DNA of 64,000 nt. It comes from Streptomyces sp. SDr-06 (GTDB lineage Bacteria; Actinomycetota; Actinomycetes; Streptomycetales; Streptomycetaceae). This document shows positions 1-8,276 of this stretch, one piece after another. The notes below the pieces were generated by a model. It was given only the letters and a program-made list of their open reading frames with translations. It did no database searches and was not told the DNA's origin. The stretch's first letter is position 1. Every line of letters begins with the position of its first letter. Location of the stretch: the NCBI RefSeq assembly GCF_003324565.1, contig NZ_QOLA01000014.1:143719-207718 (forward strand), read 5' to 3'. Made by a program: the position numbers and the translations under genes.

Positions 1-91
1 GCACAACGCTCTCCCCGCCATCGTGGTTCCCTCCGGGCACCATGACCTCGGTCACGTGGGCCGCGCAGTGTAGCAGAGGCCCCTGCGAACC

Positions 92-109
92 TTGTGAAGG
101 GGCGCACGA
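92..109 (+). promoter_or_regulatory. Possible degenerate Rex-type operator upstream of ndh
   Basis: The sequence TTGTGAAGGGGCGCACGA has a perfect left half (TTGTGAA) of the Streptomyces Rex operator and a poor right half (CGCACGA against TTCACAA, about 4 of 7). It lies 35 bp before the NADH dehydrogenase start. Rex senses NADH/NAD+ and controls respiratory genes in streptomycetes, so the position makes sense, but the match is weak and this is inference. Confidence 0.25.
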
Positions 110-143
110 GCAGGGGTCCACGGGCGGGTGGATACTCGATGGC

Positions 144-1541
144 ATGAGCACCACGGAGCGTCCCAGGATCCTCGTAGTAGGTGGCGGGTACGTAGGCCTG
201 TACGCAGCGCGACGCATTCTCAAGAAGATGCGTTACGCGGAAGCGACCGTCACGGTCGTCGACCCGCGCTCGTACATGACGTACCAGCCCTTCCTCCCCG
301 AAGCCGCCGCAGGCAGCATCTCGCCGCGTCACGTCGTCGTCCCGCTGCGGCGCGTCGTGCGCGGAGCCGAGGTGCTCACCGGCCGGGTCACCAGCATCGA
401 CCAGGACCGCAAGGTCGCCACGGTCGCGCCGCTCGTCGGCGAGGCCTACGAGCTGCCCTTCGACTACCTGGTCATCGCGATGGGTGCGGTCTCCCGCACC
501 TTCCCGATCCCCGGTCTCGCCGAGCAGGGCATCGGCATGAAGGGCGTGGAAGAGGCCATCGGCCTGCGCAACCACGTTCTGGAGCAGCTCGACAAGGCCG
601 ACTCCACCACGGACGAGGACGTCCGCCGCAAGGCGCTGACCTTCGTCTTCGTGGGTGGCGGCTTCGCCGGCGCGGAGACCATCGGCGAGGTGGAGGACAT
701 GGCCCGCGACGCGGCCAAGTACTACACCAACGTCAAGCGCGAGGACATGCGCTTCATCCTGGTCGACGCCGCCGACAAGATCCTTCCCGAGGTCGGCCCG
801 GAGCTGGGCCGCTGGGGCAAGGAGCACCTCGAGGGCCGTGGCGTCGAGATCTACCTCTCGACCTCCATGGACTCCTGCGTGGACGGCCACGTCGTGCTGA
901 AGAACGGCCTTGAGGTCGACTCCAACACCATCGTGTGGACCGCGGGCGTCAAGCCCAACCCGGCGCTGTCCCGCTTCGGCCTCCCGCTCGGCCCGCGCGG
1001 CCACGTGGACGCCCAGCCGACCCTCCAGGTCACCGGCACCGACTACATCTGGGCCGCCGGCGACAACGCCCAGGTCCCGGACCTGGCCGCGATCAAGGCC
1101 GGCGTCCCGGCCGAGCGCGCCTGGTGCCCGCCGAACGCCCAGCACGCGCTGCGTCAGGCCAAGGTCCTCGGCGACAACGTGGTCTCCGGCATGCGGGGCT
1201 TCCCGCAGAAGGAGTACGCGCACTCCAACAAGGGTGCGGTGGCCGGTCTCGGCCTCCACAAGGGCGTCGCGATGATCGTCATGGGCAAGATGAAGATCAA
1301 GCTCAAGGGCCGTCTCGCCTGGTACATGCACCGTGGCTACCACGGTCTGGCCGTGCCGACCTGGAACCGCAAGATCCGCGTCTTCGCCGACTGGACGCTC
1401 GCGATGTTCCTCAAGCGCGAGGTCGTCTCCCTCGGTGCGATGGAGACCCCGCGCGAGGAGTTCTACGAGGCGGCCAAGCCCGCCCCGGCTCCCGCGGCCA
1501 AGGTCGAGGAGAAGACCGAGCAGAAGGCCAAGGCCTCCTAG
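144..1541 (+). CDS. ndh: Type II NADH:quinone dehydrogenase (single-subunit flavoprotein)
   Basis: Predicted to transfer electrons from NADH to menaquinone without proton pumping, as a peripheral protein on the inner face of the membrane. The 465-residue product has an N-terminal FAD dinucleotide motif (ILVVGGGYVGLYAA, about residues 9-22), a second nucleotide-binding motif (FVFVGGGFAGAE, near 170) for NADH, and the conserved GDNAQV flavin-binding segment near 305. The C-terminus is an Ala/Pro/Lys-rich tail. The frame stays open upstream to 42, but homology begins at ATG 144 (MSTTERPRILVVGGG). A GATACT hexamer only 7 bp before this ATG suggests a short or absent leader. A strong hairpin follows the stop. 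Confidence 0.86.
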   Translation: MSTTERPRILVVGGGYVGLYAARRILKKMRYAEATVTVVDPRSYMTYQPFLPEAAAGSISPRHVVVPLRRVVRGAEVLTGRVTSIDQDRKVATVAPLVGEAYELPFDYLVIAMGAVSRTFPIPGLAEQGIGMKGVEEAIGLRNHVLEQLDKADSTTDEDVRRKALTFVFVGGGFAGAETIGEVEDMARDAAKYYTNVKREDMRFILVDAADKILPEVGPELGRWGKEHLEGRGVEIYLSTSMDSCVDGHVVLKNGLEVDSNTIVWTAGVKPNPALSRFGLPLGPRGHVDAQPTLQVTGTDYIWAAGDNAQVPDLAAIKAGVPAERAWCPPNAQHALRQAKVLGDNVVSGMRGFPQKEYAHSNKGAVAGLGLHKGVAMIVMGKMKIKLKGRLAWYMHRGYHGLAVPTWNRKIRVFADWTLAMFLKREVVSLGAMETPREEFYEAAKPAPAPAAKVEEKTEQKAKAS

Positions 1542-1557
1542 CTCGTCCGGCATTGCC

Positions 1558-1601
1558 CCGAAGGGGCCGTCCGCCATCCGTGGTGCGGGCGGCCCCTTCG
1601 G
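1558..1601 (+). terminator. Hairpin terminator after ndh
   Basis: A 17-bp stem (1558-1574 with 1585-1601, one G-U pair) and a 10-nt loop sit 16 bp past the ndh stop. There is no T-tract, as is common in Streptomyces. Confidence 0.75.
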
Positions 1602-1654
1602 CGTACCCGGCCGCATCCGGCCCGTCCAAGATCGGTTTCCGGCCAGAAGGTTGG

Positions 1655-1662
1655 TGTATACA
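1655..1662. promoter_or_regulatory. TGTATACA palindrome upstream of cfa
   Basis: A perfect 8-bp palindrome sits inside GGTGTATACAGACACC, about 100 bp before the fatty acid synthase start. AT-rich palindromes of this kind are used by GntR-family regulators, and this one stands out in GC-rich surroundings. No regulator is encoded beside it. Confidence 0.2.
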
Positions 1663-1762
1663 GACACCCTGTCACTCCCGTGCGCGGTAGCGGGATTGCC
1701 GTGCGCCCGGGCAGTGTTGTCGGGGGTGCTGAGACATTTCTGCTAGCACGGAGGTGTGCACC

Positions 1763-3055
1763 ATGGCCGACGCGGCGCTACGGCTGACCGCTCTTGCCGA
1801 GGAATTGCTGGGGGAGGCCCTCCCGGTACGCATCCGGGCCTGGGACGGCAGTGAGGCGGGCCCGCCCGGCGCCCCGGTCCTCGTCGTACGCCACCGGCGC
1901 GCGCTGCGCCGACTGCTGTGGAAGCCGGGCGAACTCGGCCTGGCCCGCGCCTGGGTGGCCGGTGAGATCGACGTCGAGGGCGATCTCTACGCGGCGCTCG
2001 ACCGCCTCGCCGGGCTGATCTGGGAGCGCGGCGGCGAACCCAAGGACGCTGTGCACCCCATCCGCGACCCGCGCCTGAGAGCCGCGGCCAAGGCCCTGGT
2101 GAAGCTGGGCGGCGCGCTGCCTCCGCCGCCCCCGCCCGCCGAGGAGCTGCGGCGCCGCACCGGCCGCCTGCACACCAAGCGGCGCGACAAGGAGGCGATC
2201 AGCCACCACTACGACGTCGGCAACGACTTCTACGCGCTGGTCCTCGGCCCGTCGATGGTCTACTCATGCGCGTACTGGGAGAGCCCCGAGGCCACCCTCG
2301 AAGCGGCCCAGCGCGACAAACTCGACCTGGTCTGCCGCAAGTTGGCCCTCAAGGAGGGCGACCGGCTGCTCGACGTCGGCTGCGGCTGGGGCTCGATGGC
2401 CATCCACGCGGCCCGCGAGTACGGCGCCCGCGTCGTCGGCATCACGCTGTCGCGCGAGCAGGCCGCGTTCGCCCGCAAGCGCATCGCCGAGGAAGGGCTC
2501 ACCGACCGCATAGAGATCCGCGTGCAGGACTACCGGGACGTCAAGGACGGGCCGTTCGACGCGATCTCGTCGATCGGCATGGCCGAACACGTGGGTTCGG
2601 TGCGGTACGCGGAGTACGCGGACACCCTGTACGCCCTGCTCAGAGACGGCGGGCGGCTGCTCAACCACCAGATCGCCCGGCGCCCCGAGCGGGACGAATC
2701 GGCGTACTCCGTCGACGAGTTCATCGACAAGTACGTCTTCCCCGACGGCGAGCTCGCCCCGGTCGGCCGGACCCTGGCCACCCTGGAGGAGGCCGGGTTC
2801 GAGGCCCGCGACGTCGAACCGATCCGGGAGCACTACGCCCTGACGCTGCGTCGCTGGGTGGCGAACCTGGAGGCGGACTGGGCCCGCGCCGTGCGGCACA
2901 CCAGCCCCGGCCGGGCCCGGATCTGGCGGCTCTACATGGCGGCCTCCGCGCTCTCCTTCGAACGCAACCGGATCGGCGTCAACCAGATCCTGGCGGTGAA
3001 GACCCCCGAGTCCGGCGCCTCGGGCATGCCGCTGAGGGCCCGTACCTGGAACTGA
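1763..3055 (+). CDS. cfa: Cyclopropane-fatty-acyl-phospholipid synthase
   Basis: SAM-dependent enzyme that adds a methylene bridge to unsaturated acyl chains of membrane phospholipids. The 430-residue protein has a substrate-side N-terminal region (1-140), the family signature around residues 145-175 (AISHHYDVGNDFYALVLG, then YSCAYWE), and the SAM loop LLDVGCGWGSMAIHAA near 203-218. Its length is close to the family norm of 380-430. The frame has a GTG at 1754, but that codon overlaps the GGAGG at 1750-1754. ATG 1763 is 8 bp beyond this site and is the chosen start. It is monocistronic and converges on the ABC permease gene. Confidence 0.85.
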   Translation: MADAALRLTALAEELLGEALPVRIRAWDGSEAGPPGAPVLVVRHRRALRRLLWKPGELGLARAWVAGEIDVEGDLYAALDRLAGLIWERGGEPKDAVHPIRDPRLRAAAKALVKLGGALPPPPPPAEELRRRTGRLHTKRRDKEAISHHYDVGNDFYALVLGPSMVYSCAYWESPEATLEAAQRDKLDLVCRKLALKEGDRLLDVGCGWGSMAIHAAREYGARVVGITLSREQAAFARKRIAEEGLTDRIEIRVQDYRDVKDGPFDAISSIGMAEHVGSVRYAEYADTLYALLRDGGRLLNHQIARRPERDESAYSVDEFIDKYVFPDGELAPVGRTLATLEEAGFEARDVEPIREHYALTLRRWVANLEADWARAVRHTSPGRARIWRLYMAASALSFERNRIGVNQILAVKTPESGASGMPLRARTWN

Positions 3056-3073
3056 ACCGGGCGCACGACGCCG

Positions 3074-3106
3074 AGGGGCCCCGGGAGGCGAACTCCCGGG
3101 GCCCCT
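3074..3106. terminator. Bidirectional terminator between cfa and the ABC permease gene
   Basis: A perfect 14-bp stem (AGGGGCCCCGGGAG at 3074-3087 with 3093-3106) and a 5-nt loop lie between two convergent genes. Confidence 0.8.
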
Positions 3107-3137
3107 GCAACTGCCGTATGGATAAGCGGCGTTGCCG

Positions 3138-5669
3138 CTACTCGGTCTTGATGGCGGTCAGCATGTTGAGCTTCGCGGCGCTGCGGGCCGGCCACATCGC
3201 GGCGAGCACGCCCACCAGGGCGGCGAGCAGCAGGAAGATGCCGATCCGGTCCCACGGGATGACCAGGGCGTAGTTCGGGATCGACTTCTTGATGGTCTGG
3301 CCGATGGCCCAGGCGAGGAAGGAGCCGAGGCCGACGCCGATCACCGCGCCGAAGAGCGAGATGACGACGGCTTCCAGGCGGATCATGGTCTTGACCCGGC
3401 GGCGGTCCAGGCCGATGGCGCGCAGCATGCCGATCTCCTGCTGGCGCTCGAACACCGACATCGCGAGGGTGTTGACGACACCGAGCACCGCGATGATCAG
3501 GGCCATCGCGAGCAGGCCGTACATGATGTTGAGCAGCGTGTTGATCATGCCGCCGAACTCGTTGCGGATGTCCTGCTGGTCCATGATGCTGATCGCCGGG
3601 TTGTCCCCGAGCGCGCTGACCAGGGCCTTCTCATGGGCGCTGGTGGCGCCGCCGTCCATCTTGACGAAGACCTGCGGGATGTAGGGCTTCGTCTGGTGCG
3701 GGTCGAGCAGCGAGGTCGGGGCGATCACGGAGTCGAGGAAGTCGTTCTCCTTGTAGGTCGCGCCGATCGTCACCTGGCTCTTCTTCTTGTCGTCGAACTC
3801 GACCGGAAGCCTGGAGCCGGGCTTCCACCCGTGCCGGGCGGCGGTCTTGTCGTCGACGGCTATCTGGCCCTGGCCGAGGGTGGCGAGCGAGCCGGAGACG
3901 GGCTCGATCTTGATGACCTTCTCGATGTCGCCGGGCGTCACACCGGCCACCGACTGGTCGGTGTCGCCGAGCTTGAGGTACGAGGTCTGCTTGGGGGAGA
4001 CCGCCGAGACGCCGGGCGCCTTGCGCAGCGAGGAGACGACCTCCTGGTCGAGCCCGGAGCCGTTGGCCGCCATCTGGACCATGTAGTCGGCCTTGATGTT
4101 GTCCGTCGTCATCTTGTCGATGGCGGTCCCGAGCGTGACGCCGAGCACCGAGAGGCCGGTGACCAGGGTGAGGCCGATGGCGAGCGCGGAGGCGGTGGCG
4201 CCGGTGCGGCGCGGGTTGCGCACCGCGTTCTGGCTGGCGAGCTTGCCGGAGACGCCGAACACCTTGCTCAGGGCCGGCCGCACGAGGGCGATGATCGGCC
4301 GGGAGAGCAGCGGGATCAGGATGATGATGCCGACCAGGGCGAGGAAGGCGCCGAGGCCGATGAGCATCTTGCCGTCCTTGCCCGCGGCGGCACCGCCCAT
4401 GATCGCGGCCGCACCGGCGAGGGTGATCACGCCGCCGATGGAGTTCCGCACGACCAGGGACTTGGTGGTGGCCACGCCGTGCACGCTGTTCATCGCGGCG
4501 ACCGGGGGGATCTTCGCGGCGCGCCAGGCGGGCAGCAGGGCGGCGATCAGGGTGACGAACACGCCGACGGCGAGCGCGGCGATCACCGGTGTCGCCGACA
4601 CGATCAGCGGGCCGGCCGGCAGCTTGGCGCCGAACGCGCCCATGGCGGAGCGCAGTCCGGTGGCCAGCCCCAGGCCGAGGGCGAAGCCGATCACGGAGGC
4701 GACCGTGCCGACCACCAGGGCCTCGGCGAGGACGGAGCGCCGCACCTGGCCGCGCGAGGCGCCGACGGCGCGCATCAGGGCGAGCTCACGGGTGCGCTGG
4801 GCGACCAGCATGGTGAAGGTGTTGGAGATGAGGAAGATGCCGACGAACAGCGCGATGGCGGCGAAGGCGAGCAGCGTCTGGTTGAGGCCGCTGAGGCCCT
4901 GCTCGATGTCCTTGGCCTCCTGGTCGGCGAGCGCCTGACCGGTCTTGGCCTCCGCGCCCTTGGGCAGGAGCGGCTTGACCTCGGTGAGGATCTTCTGGGC
5001 GTCGGCGCCGGGGGCGCCGGCCACGCTCACGGTCCGGAAGTAGCCCGGCTTGAGGTAGAGCTGCTGGGCGACGGCGGTGTCGAACAGGACGAGGCTGCCG
5101 CCCGCGTTGACCGCGCCGTCCTCGGTGGTGAAGACGCCGGTGAGCTTGTACTTCTTGACCGGTCCGTTGGTGGCGACCCGCACGGTGTCGCCGACCGCGT
5201 ACTTGCCCTTGTCAGCGGTGTCCTTGTCGAGCGCGATCTGGTCGTCGCGCACCGGGCCCGAGCCCTGGGCGAAGGTGTAGGACGGGTCCTTGCCGTCCTT
5301 GCCGGGGGCGAAGTTGCCGCCCTTGTTGGCCCAGCCCTGGCCGATCAGCTTGCCGTCGGTGCCGGCCACACCGGCGAAGCCGTCGACCCGGCCGGTGGCC
5401 GATGCGACGCCGTCGAGCTTCTCGATCTTCTCCAGGGTCTGCTTGCTGACACCGGGCTCCCGCTCGGTGTCGTCACGGCTGCCGTACGTGGTGACGGCGA
5501 CGGCCACCTTGTCGTAGCTCTTCGACGACTGGTTGCGGAAGGCGTTGCCGAGGGTGTCGGTGAACACGAGCGTGCCGGAGACGAAGGCGACGCCGAGCAT
5601 GACGGCTAGCACCGTCATCAACAGCCGGGCCTTGTGCGCGAGCACGTTGCGCAGGGCGGTTTTGAACAT
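3138..5669 (-). CDS. ABC transporter permease with two FtsX/MacB domains
   Basis: Integral membrane subunit of an exporter-type ABC system; the substrate is unknown. The 843 residues show the duplicated FtsX layout: one helix near 15-40, a large extracytoplasmic domain (about 41-260), a three-helix FtsX block (about 265-400, with LALMRAVGASRGQVR), two helices near 410-480, another extracytoplasmic domain, and a second FtsX block near 720-840 with EIGMLRAIGLDRRRVKTM. This matches MacB/LolCDE-like permeases that act on envelope lipoproteins, peptides or antibiotics. It is transcribed after the ATPase gene, with an unusually long 208-bp gap containing repeat sequence. The start is ATG 5669 behind a weak AGGA site. 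Confidence 0.85.
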   Translation of the reverse strand: MFKTALRNVLAHKARLLMTVLAVMLGVAFVSGTLVFTDTLGNAFRNQSSKSYDKVAVAVTTYGSRDDTEREPGVSKQTLEKIEKLDGVASATGRVDGFAGVAGTDGKLIGQGWANKGGNFAPGKDGKDPSYTFAQGSGPVRDDQIALDKDTADKGKYAVGDTVRVATNGPVKKYKLTGVFTTEDGAVNAGGSLVLFDTAVAQQLYLKPGYFRTVSVAGAPGADAQKILTEVKPLLPKGAEAKTGQALADQEAKDIEQGLSGLNQTLLAFAAIALFVGIFLISNTFTMLVAQRTRELALMRAVGASRGQVRRSVLAEALVVGTVASVIGFALGLGLATGLRSAMGAFGAKLPAGPLIVSATPVIAALAVGVFVTLIAALLPAWRAAKIPPVAAMNSVHGVATTKSLVVRNSIGGVITLAGAAAIMGGAAAGKDGKMLIGLGAFLALVGIIILIPLLSRPIIALVRPALSKVFGVSGKLASQNAVRNPRRTGATASALAIGLTLVTGLSVLGVTLGTAIDKMTTDNIKADYMVQMAANGSGLDQEVVSSLRKAPGVSAVSPKQTSYLKLGDTDQSVAGVTPGDIEKVIKIEPVSGSLATLGQGQIAVDDKTAARHGWKPGSRLPVEFDDKKKSQVTIGATYKENDFLDSVIAPTSLLDPHQTKPYIPQVFVKMDGGATSAHEKALVSALGDNPAISIMDQQDIRNEFGGMINTLLNIMYGLLAMALIIAVLGVVNTLAMSVFERQQEIGMLRAIGLDRRRVKTMIRLEAVVISLFGAVIGVGLGSFLAWAIGQTIKKSIPNYALVIPWDRIGIFLLLAALVGVLAAMWPARSAAKLNMLTAIKTE

Positions 5670-5764
5670 GGGGTTTCTCAGTCCTGGTGATCGGGGGCCC
5701 GGGTCCGCGTGCCGTCACTCGCTCCGGCGATCGGTGCCGGGGGCGAGAGCTCGGCCTCGCCGGC

Positions 5765-5802
5765 GGTCGGGGAGCGGGGGTCCGGGGGCAGGGCCCCCGG
5801 GG
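5765..5802. repeat. GC-rich palindromic intergenic repeat, copy 1
   Basis: The segment GGTCGGGGAGCGGGGG, TCCGGGGG, then GGGCCCCCGGGG forms a hairpin and closely resembles 24559-24596 (TTCGGGGAGCGGGGGCCCGG and following bases). It occupies the ATPase-permease gap of the ABC operon. Similar hairpins are dispersed in Streptomyces intergenic DNA, and this one may attenuate or stabilise the operon mRNA. Confidence 0.5.
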
Positions 5803-5877
5803 ACACCGGGTACGGGCGCAGGGGCCCGGCGACAAAGGGCTAGGGGGTTCGGGGGCGGAGCCCGCGACGGCTCGGGG

Positions 5878-6648
5878 TCAGCTGGTGCGGCCCTTCGCCT
5901 CGAACGCCTTCATCCGGTCGAGCACCCCGTCCGCGCTGGGCCGGAGCATCTCGTCGACGATCCGCCCGTCGGCGAGGAATATGACCCGGTCCGCGTAGGA
6001 GGCGGCGACCGGGTCGTGGGTCACCATGACGACGGTCTGCCCGAGCTCGCGCACCGAGTTGCGCAGGAAGCCGAGGACCTCGGCGCCGGAGCGGGAGTCC
6101 AGGTTTCCGGTCGGCTCGTCACCGAAGATGATCTCGGGCTGGGAGGCGAGCGCGCGGGCCACGGCGACGCGCTGCTGCTGGCCGCCGGAGAGCTGGGTGG
6201 GGCGGTGCGAGAGCCGGTCGGAGAGGCCGACCATGGCGATGACCTGGTCCAGCCACTGCTTGTCGGGCTTGCGGCCCGCGATGTCCATGGGCAGCGTGAT
6301 GTTCTCCAGGGCGGTCAGCGTGGGCAGCAGGTTGAACGCCTGGAAGATGAAGCCGATCTTGTCCCTTCGCAGCTGGGTGAGCTGCTTGTCCTTGAGGGAG
6401 CCGAGCTCGGTCTCGCCGATGCGGACCGAGCCGGAGCTGAAGGAGTCGAGCCCCGCGACGCAGTGCATCAAGGTCGACTTGCCGGAGCCCGACGGGCCCA
6501 TGATCGCGGTGAACTCGCCCTGCCGGAAGTCGACCGTGACCTGGTCAAGGGCGACCACCTGGGTCTCGCCCGTGCCGTAGACCTTCGACAGCTCGATGGC
6601 GCGGGCGGCCACCGCGGTCGCGCGGTGTGCGGTGGGGATGGTGGTCAC
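5878..6648 (-). CDS. ABC transporter ATP-binding protein (MacB/LolD type)
   Basis: Cytoplasmic ATPase partner of the FtsX-type permease encoded next. The 256-residue protein carries Walker A (GPSGSGKST, about 50-58), the ABC signature (LSGGQQQR, about 149-156) and Walker B (IIFGDEPTG, about 170-178), and has the short LolD/MacB-like form. An in-frame ATG lies further upstream, but GTG 6648 (VTTIPTAHRATA) follows AAGGAG at a suitable distance and gives the usual length. The two genes form one transcription unit interrupted by a repeat-filled gap. Confidence 0.87.
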   Translation of the reverse strand: MTTIPTAHRATAVAARAIELSKVYGTGETQVVALDQVTVDFRQGEFTAIMGPSGSGKSTLMHCVAGLDSFSSGSVRIGETELGSLKDKQLTQLRRDKIGFIFQAFNLLPTLTALENITLPMDIAGRKPDKQWLDQVIAMVGLSDRLSHRPTQLSGGQQQRVAVARALASQPEIIFGDEPTGNLDSRSGAEVLGFLRNSVRELGQTVVMVTHDPVAASYADRVIFLADGRIVDEMLRPSADGVLDRMKAFEAKGRTS

Positions 6649-7093
6649 GGAGGTACTCCTTGCGAACGGCTTTCGGGGACTTCTCCATCCTCTCGGCCGC
6701 ACGGCGCCACATCGTCAGTCCCTGTGCCCGTTCTGCGGCCCTCTTGAGTCGGACGGAAGGACCCCTGCCGTCCTCCTGAGGTATGACGGCACCCCTGAGA
6801 CGGGCCGCCCGCTCCAGGCGGACTCCACTGCGGCTCGACCCATGGGCGGGCGGTCTGTGCCACCGTCAGATGCGAGGCGGTCCCAGGCATCGACTTTCCG
6901 TCATTCCCTGCCCCTGTACAGGGGTCGTCGGGCAGCCGTGCCAACCGCCTCCGGCATGTGCCAACACCACCCCGAGCTGTGCTGACGCACCCTCAGGCGT
7001 CAATAAAATAAGACAACATCGGGTGGTTGTTCCGCTGTTCGGGGGATGCGTCGGGCTAGGCTCGTCCCGCGAAACGCGGAGCCGCGCGCCCTT
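6649..7093. other. Intergenic region between the ABC operon and bldA
   Basis: These 445 bp contain no supportable gene. They must hold the leftward promoter of the ABC operon and the rightward promoter of bldA. The most distinctive part is an A-rich stretch at 7000-7018 (TCAATAAAATAAGACAAC), unusual in this GC-rich DNA and close to the tRNA promoter. Open frames here are short and lack ribosome sites. Confidence 0.6.
7035..7062 (+). promoter_or_regulatory. Candidate bldA promoter
   Basis: A good -10 hexamer TAGGCT (7057-7062) with a weak -35 CTGTTC (7035-7040) at 16 bp spacing lies about 31 bp before the mature tRNA 5' end. The A-rich stretch at 7000-7018 is just upstream. It was assigned by hexamer match only. 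Confidence 0.4.
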
Positions 7094-7175
7094 GCCCGGA
7101 TGGTGGAACGCAGACACGGCGAGCTTAAACCTCGCTGGCCTTCGGGCCGTGCCGGTTCGAGTCCGGCTCCGGGCA
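7094..7175 (+). tRNA. bldA: tRNA-Leu(UAA), bldA
   Basis: An 82-nt class II tRNA folds completely: acceptor GCCCGGA (7094-7100) with TCCGGGC (7168-7174) and discriminator A7175; D stem GTG/CAC; anticodon stem GCGAG/CTCGC around loop CTTAAAC with anticodon TAA at 7126-7128; variable arm GGCC-TTCG-GGCC; T arm GCCGG/CCGGC with loop TTCGAGT. The 3' CCA is not encoded. In Streptomyces the tRNA that reads UUA is bldA, which controls aerial growth and antibiotic production through rare TTA codons in regulatory and late genes. The only in-frame TTA I found in this window is in the membrane protein gene at 33256. Confidence 0.95.
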
Positions 7176-7331
7176 CTCATGCAGGTTCCGGCTCCCCCGC
7201 GCGTCGGGGTGTCGGACCCTTGCACCCCCCTCTCCCCCGAGTGAAGATCCTCCCTAGGCAGTACGTCGCTTTCTTTGCGTGCCCATTACCCTTGACGGCA
7301 AGGCCGCACTCGGCGGCCACGGAGGAGTGAG

Positions 7332-8207
7332 ATGAGGAGCAGCAACCCGGTCTTCTCGCGACGGGGGTTCAGCCGCGACAACGGCTACGCCGGTTTCAAC
7401 ACCGCGCAGCAGCCGCAGGCCGGGGGCAACCCGTACGCGCAGGCGCCCACGAACCCGTACGCGACCAATCCGTACGCACAGCAGGACACGCAGTACGGCG
7501 CCCCCCAGGCGCCGGCCCGCTCCGGTGTGATGACGATCGACGACGTCGTGTCGCGGACCGCGATCACGCTCGGCACGGTCGTCGCCGGTGCGGTCGTGGC
7601 CTGGCTGGCGCTGCCGGTCGACGCGGCGAACATCGGCAAGTCGTACGGCATCGCCTTCGGCGCGGCTCTGGTCGCCTTCGTCCTCGCCATGGTCCAGTCC
7701 TTCAAGCGCAAGCCGACCCCGGCACTGATCCTCGGGTACGCGGCCTTCGAGGGCGTCTTCCTCGGCGTGATCAGCTCGGCCGTCACCACGCATGTGTCGG
7801 CGGGCGCGGTCCCGCAGGCGGTGCTCGGCACCATGGCGGTCTTCGCCGGCGTGCTCATCGCCTACAAGACCCGGCTGATCAGGGTCAACCGCCGCTTCAC
7901 CGGCTTCGTCATGGCGGCGGCCATCGGCTTCCTGCTGCTGATGCTGGCGAACACGCTGTTCGCGGTCTTCGGCGGAGGTGACGGCCTCGGCTTCCGCAGC
8001 GGCGGCCTCGGCATCCTCTTCGGGATCATCGGCATCATCCTCGGCGCCTGCTTCCTGGCCATGGACTTCAAGCAGGTCGAGGACGGGATCACCTACGGCG
8101 CCCCGCGCGAGGAGTCCTGGCTCGCGGCCTTCGGCCTCACCATGACCCTGGTGTGGATCTACCTGGAGGCGCTGCGGCTGATCTCCATCCTCCAGGGCAA
8201 CGACTGA
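7332..8207 (+). CDS. Bax inhibitor-1/YccA family membrane protein
   Basis: The product is a 291-residue polytopic membrane protein. An N-terminal cytoplasmic stretch (about 1-70) is rich in Gln/Ala with NPYA repeats. About seven hydrophobic helices follow, roughly residues 78-290, with the family's acidic C-terminal segment (MDFKQVEDGITYGAPREESW). Family members are linked to calcium or proton leak and membrane stress protection, but the role here is unknown. GGAGGAG at 7321-7327 sets ATG 7332. It lies just downstream of bldA in the same direction and ends at a very strong terminator. Confidence 0.83.
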   Translation: MRSSNPVFSRRGFSRDNGYAGFNTAQQPQAGGNPYAQAPTNPYATNPYAQQDTQYGAPQAPARSGVMTIDDVVSRTAITLGTVVAGAVVAWLALPVDAANIGKSYGIAFGAALVAFVLAMVQSFKRKPTPALILGYAAFEGVFLGVISSAVTTHVSAGAVPQAVLGTMAVFAGVLIAYKTRLIRVNRRFTGFVMAAAIGFLLLMLANTLFAVFGGGDGLGFRSGGLGILFGIIGIILGACFLAMDFKQVEDGITYGAPREESWLAAFGLTMTLVWIYLEALRLISILQGND

Positions 8208-8219
8208 CCCGACCGCTGA

Positions 8220-8266
8220 CGACGAGGGGCCCCGCCCGGCGCACTGCCGGGCGGGGCCCCTCGTCG
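8220..8266. terminator. Bidirectional terminator (perfect 21-bp stem)
   Basis: Arms 8220-8240 and 8246-8266 are exactly complementary around a 5-nt loop. It separates the converging Bax-inhibitor-like gene and the glucanase operon. Confidence 0.9.
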
Positions 8267-8276
8267 TTCCCGTCGC

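Noticed and set aside
3132..5609. An 825-codon plus-strand frame
   Set aside because: It is antisense to the FtsX-type permease, which has full motif support; typical shadow composition.
7046..7330. A 94-codon frame across the tRNA
   Set aside because: It reads through the complete bldA tRNA fold and has no ribosome site.
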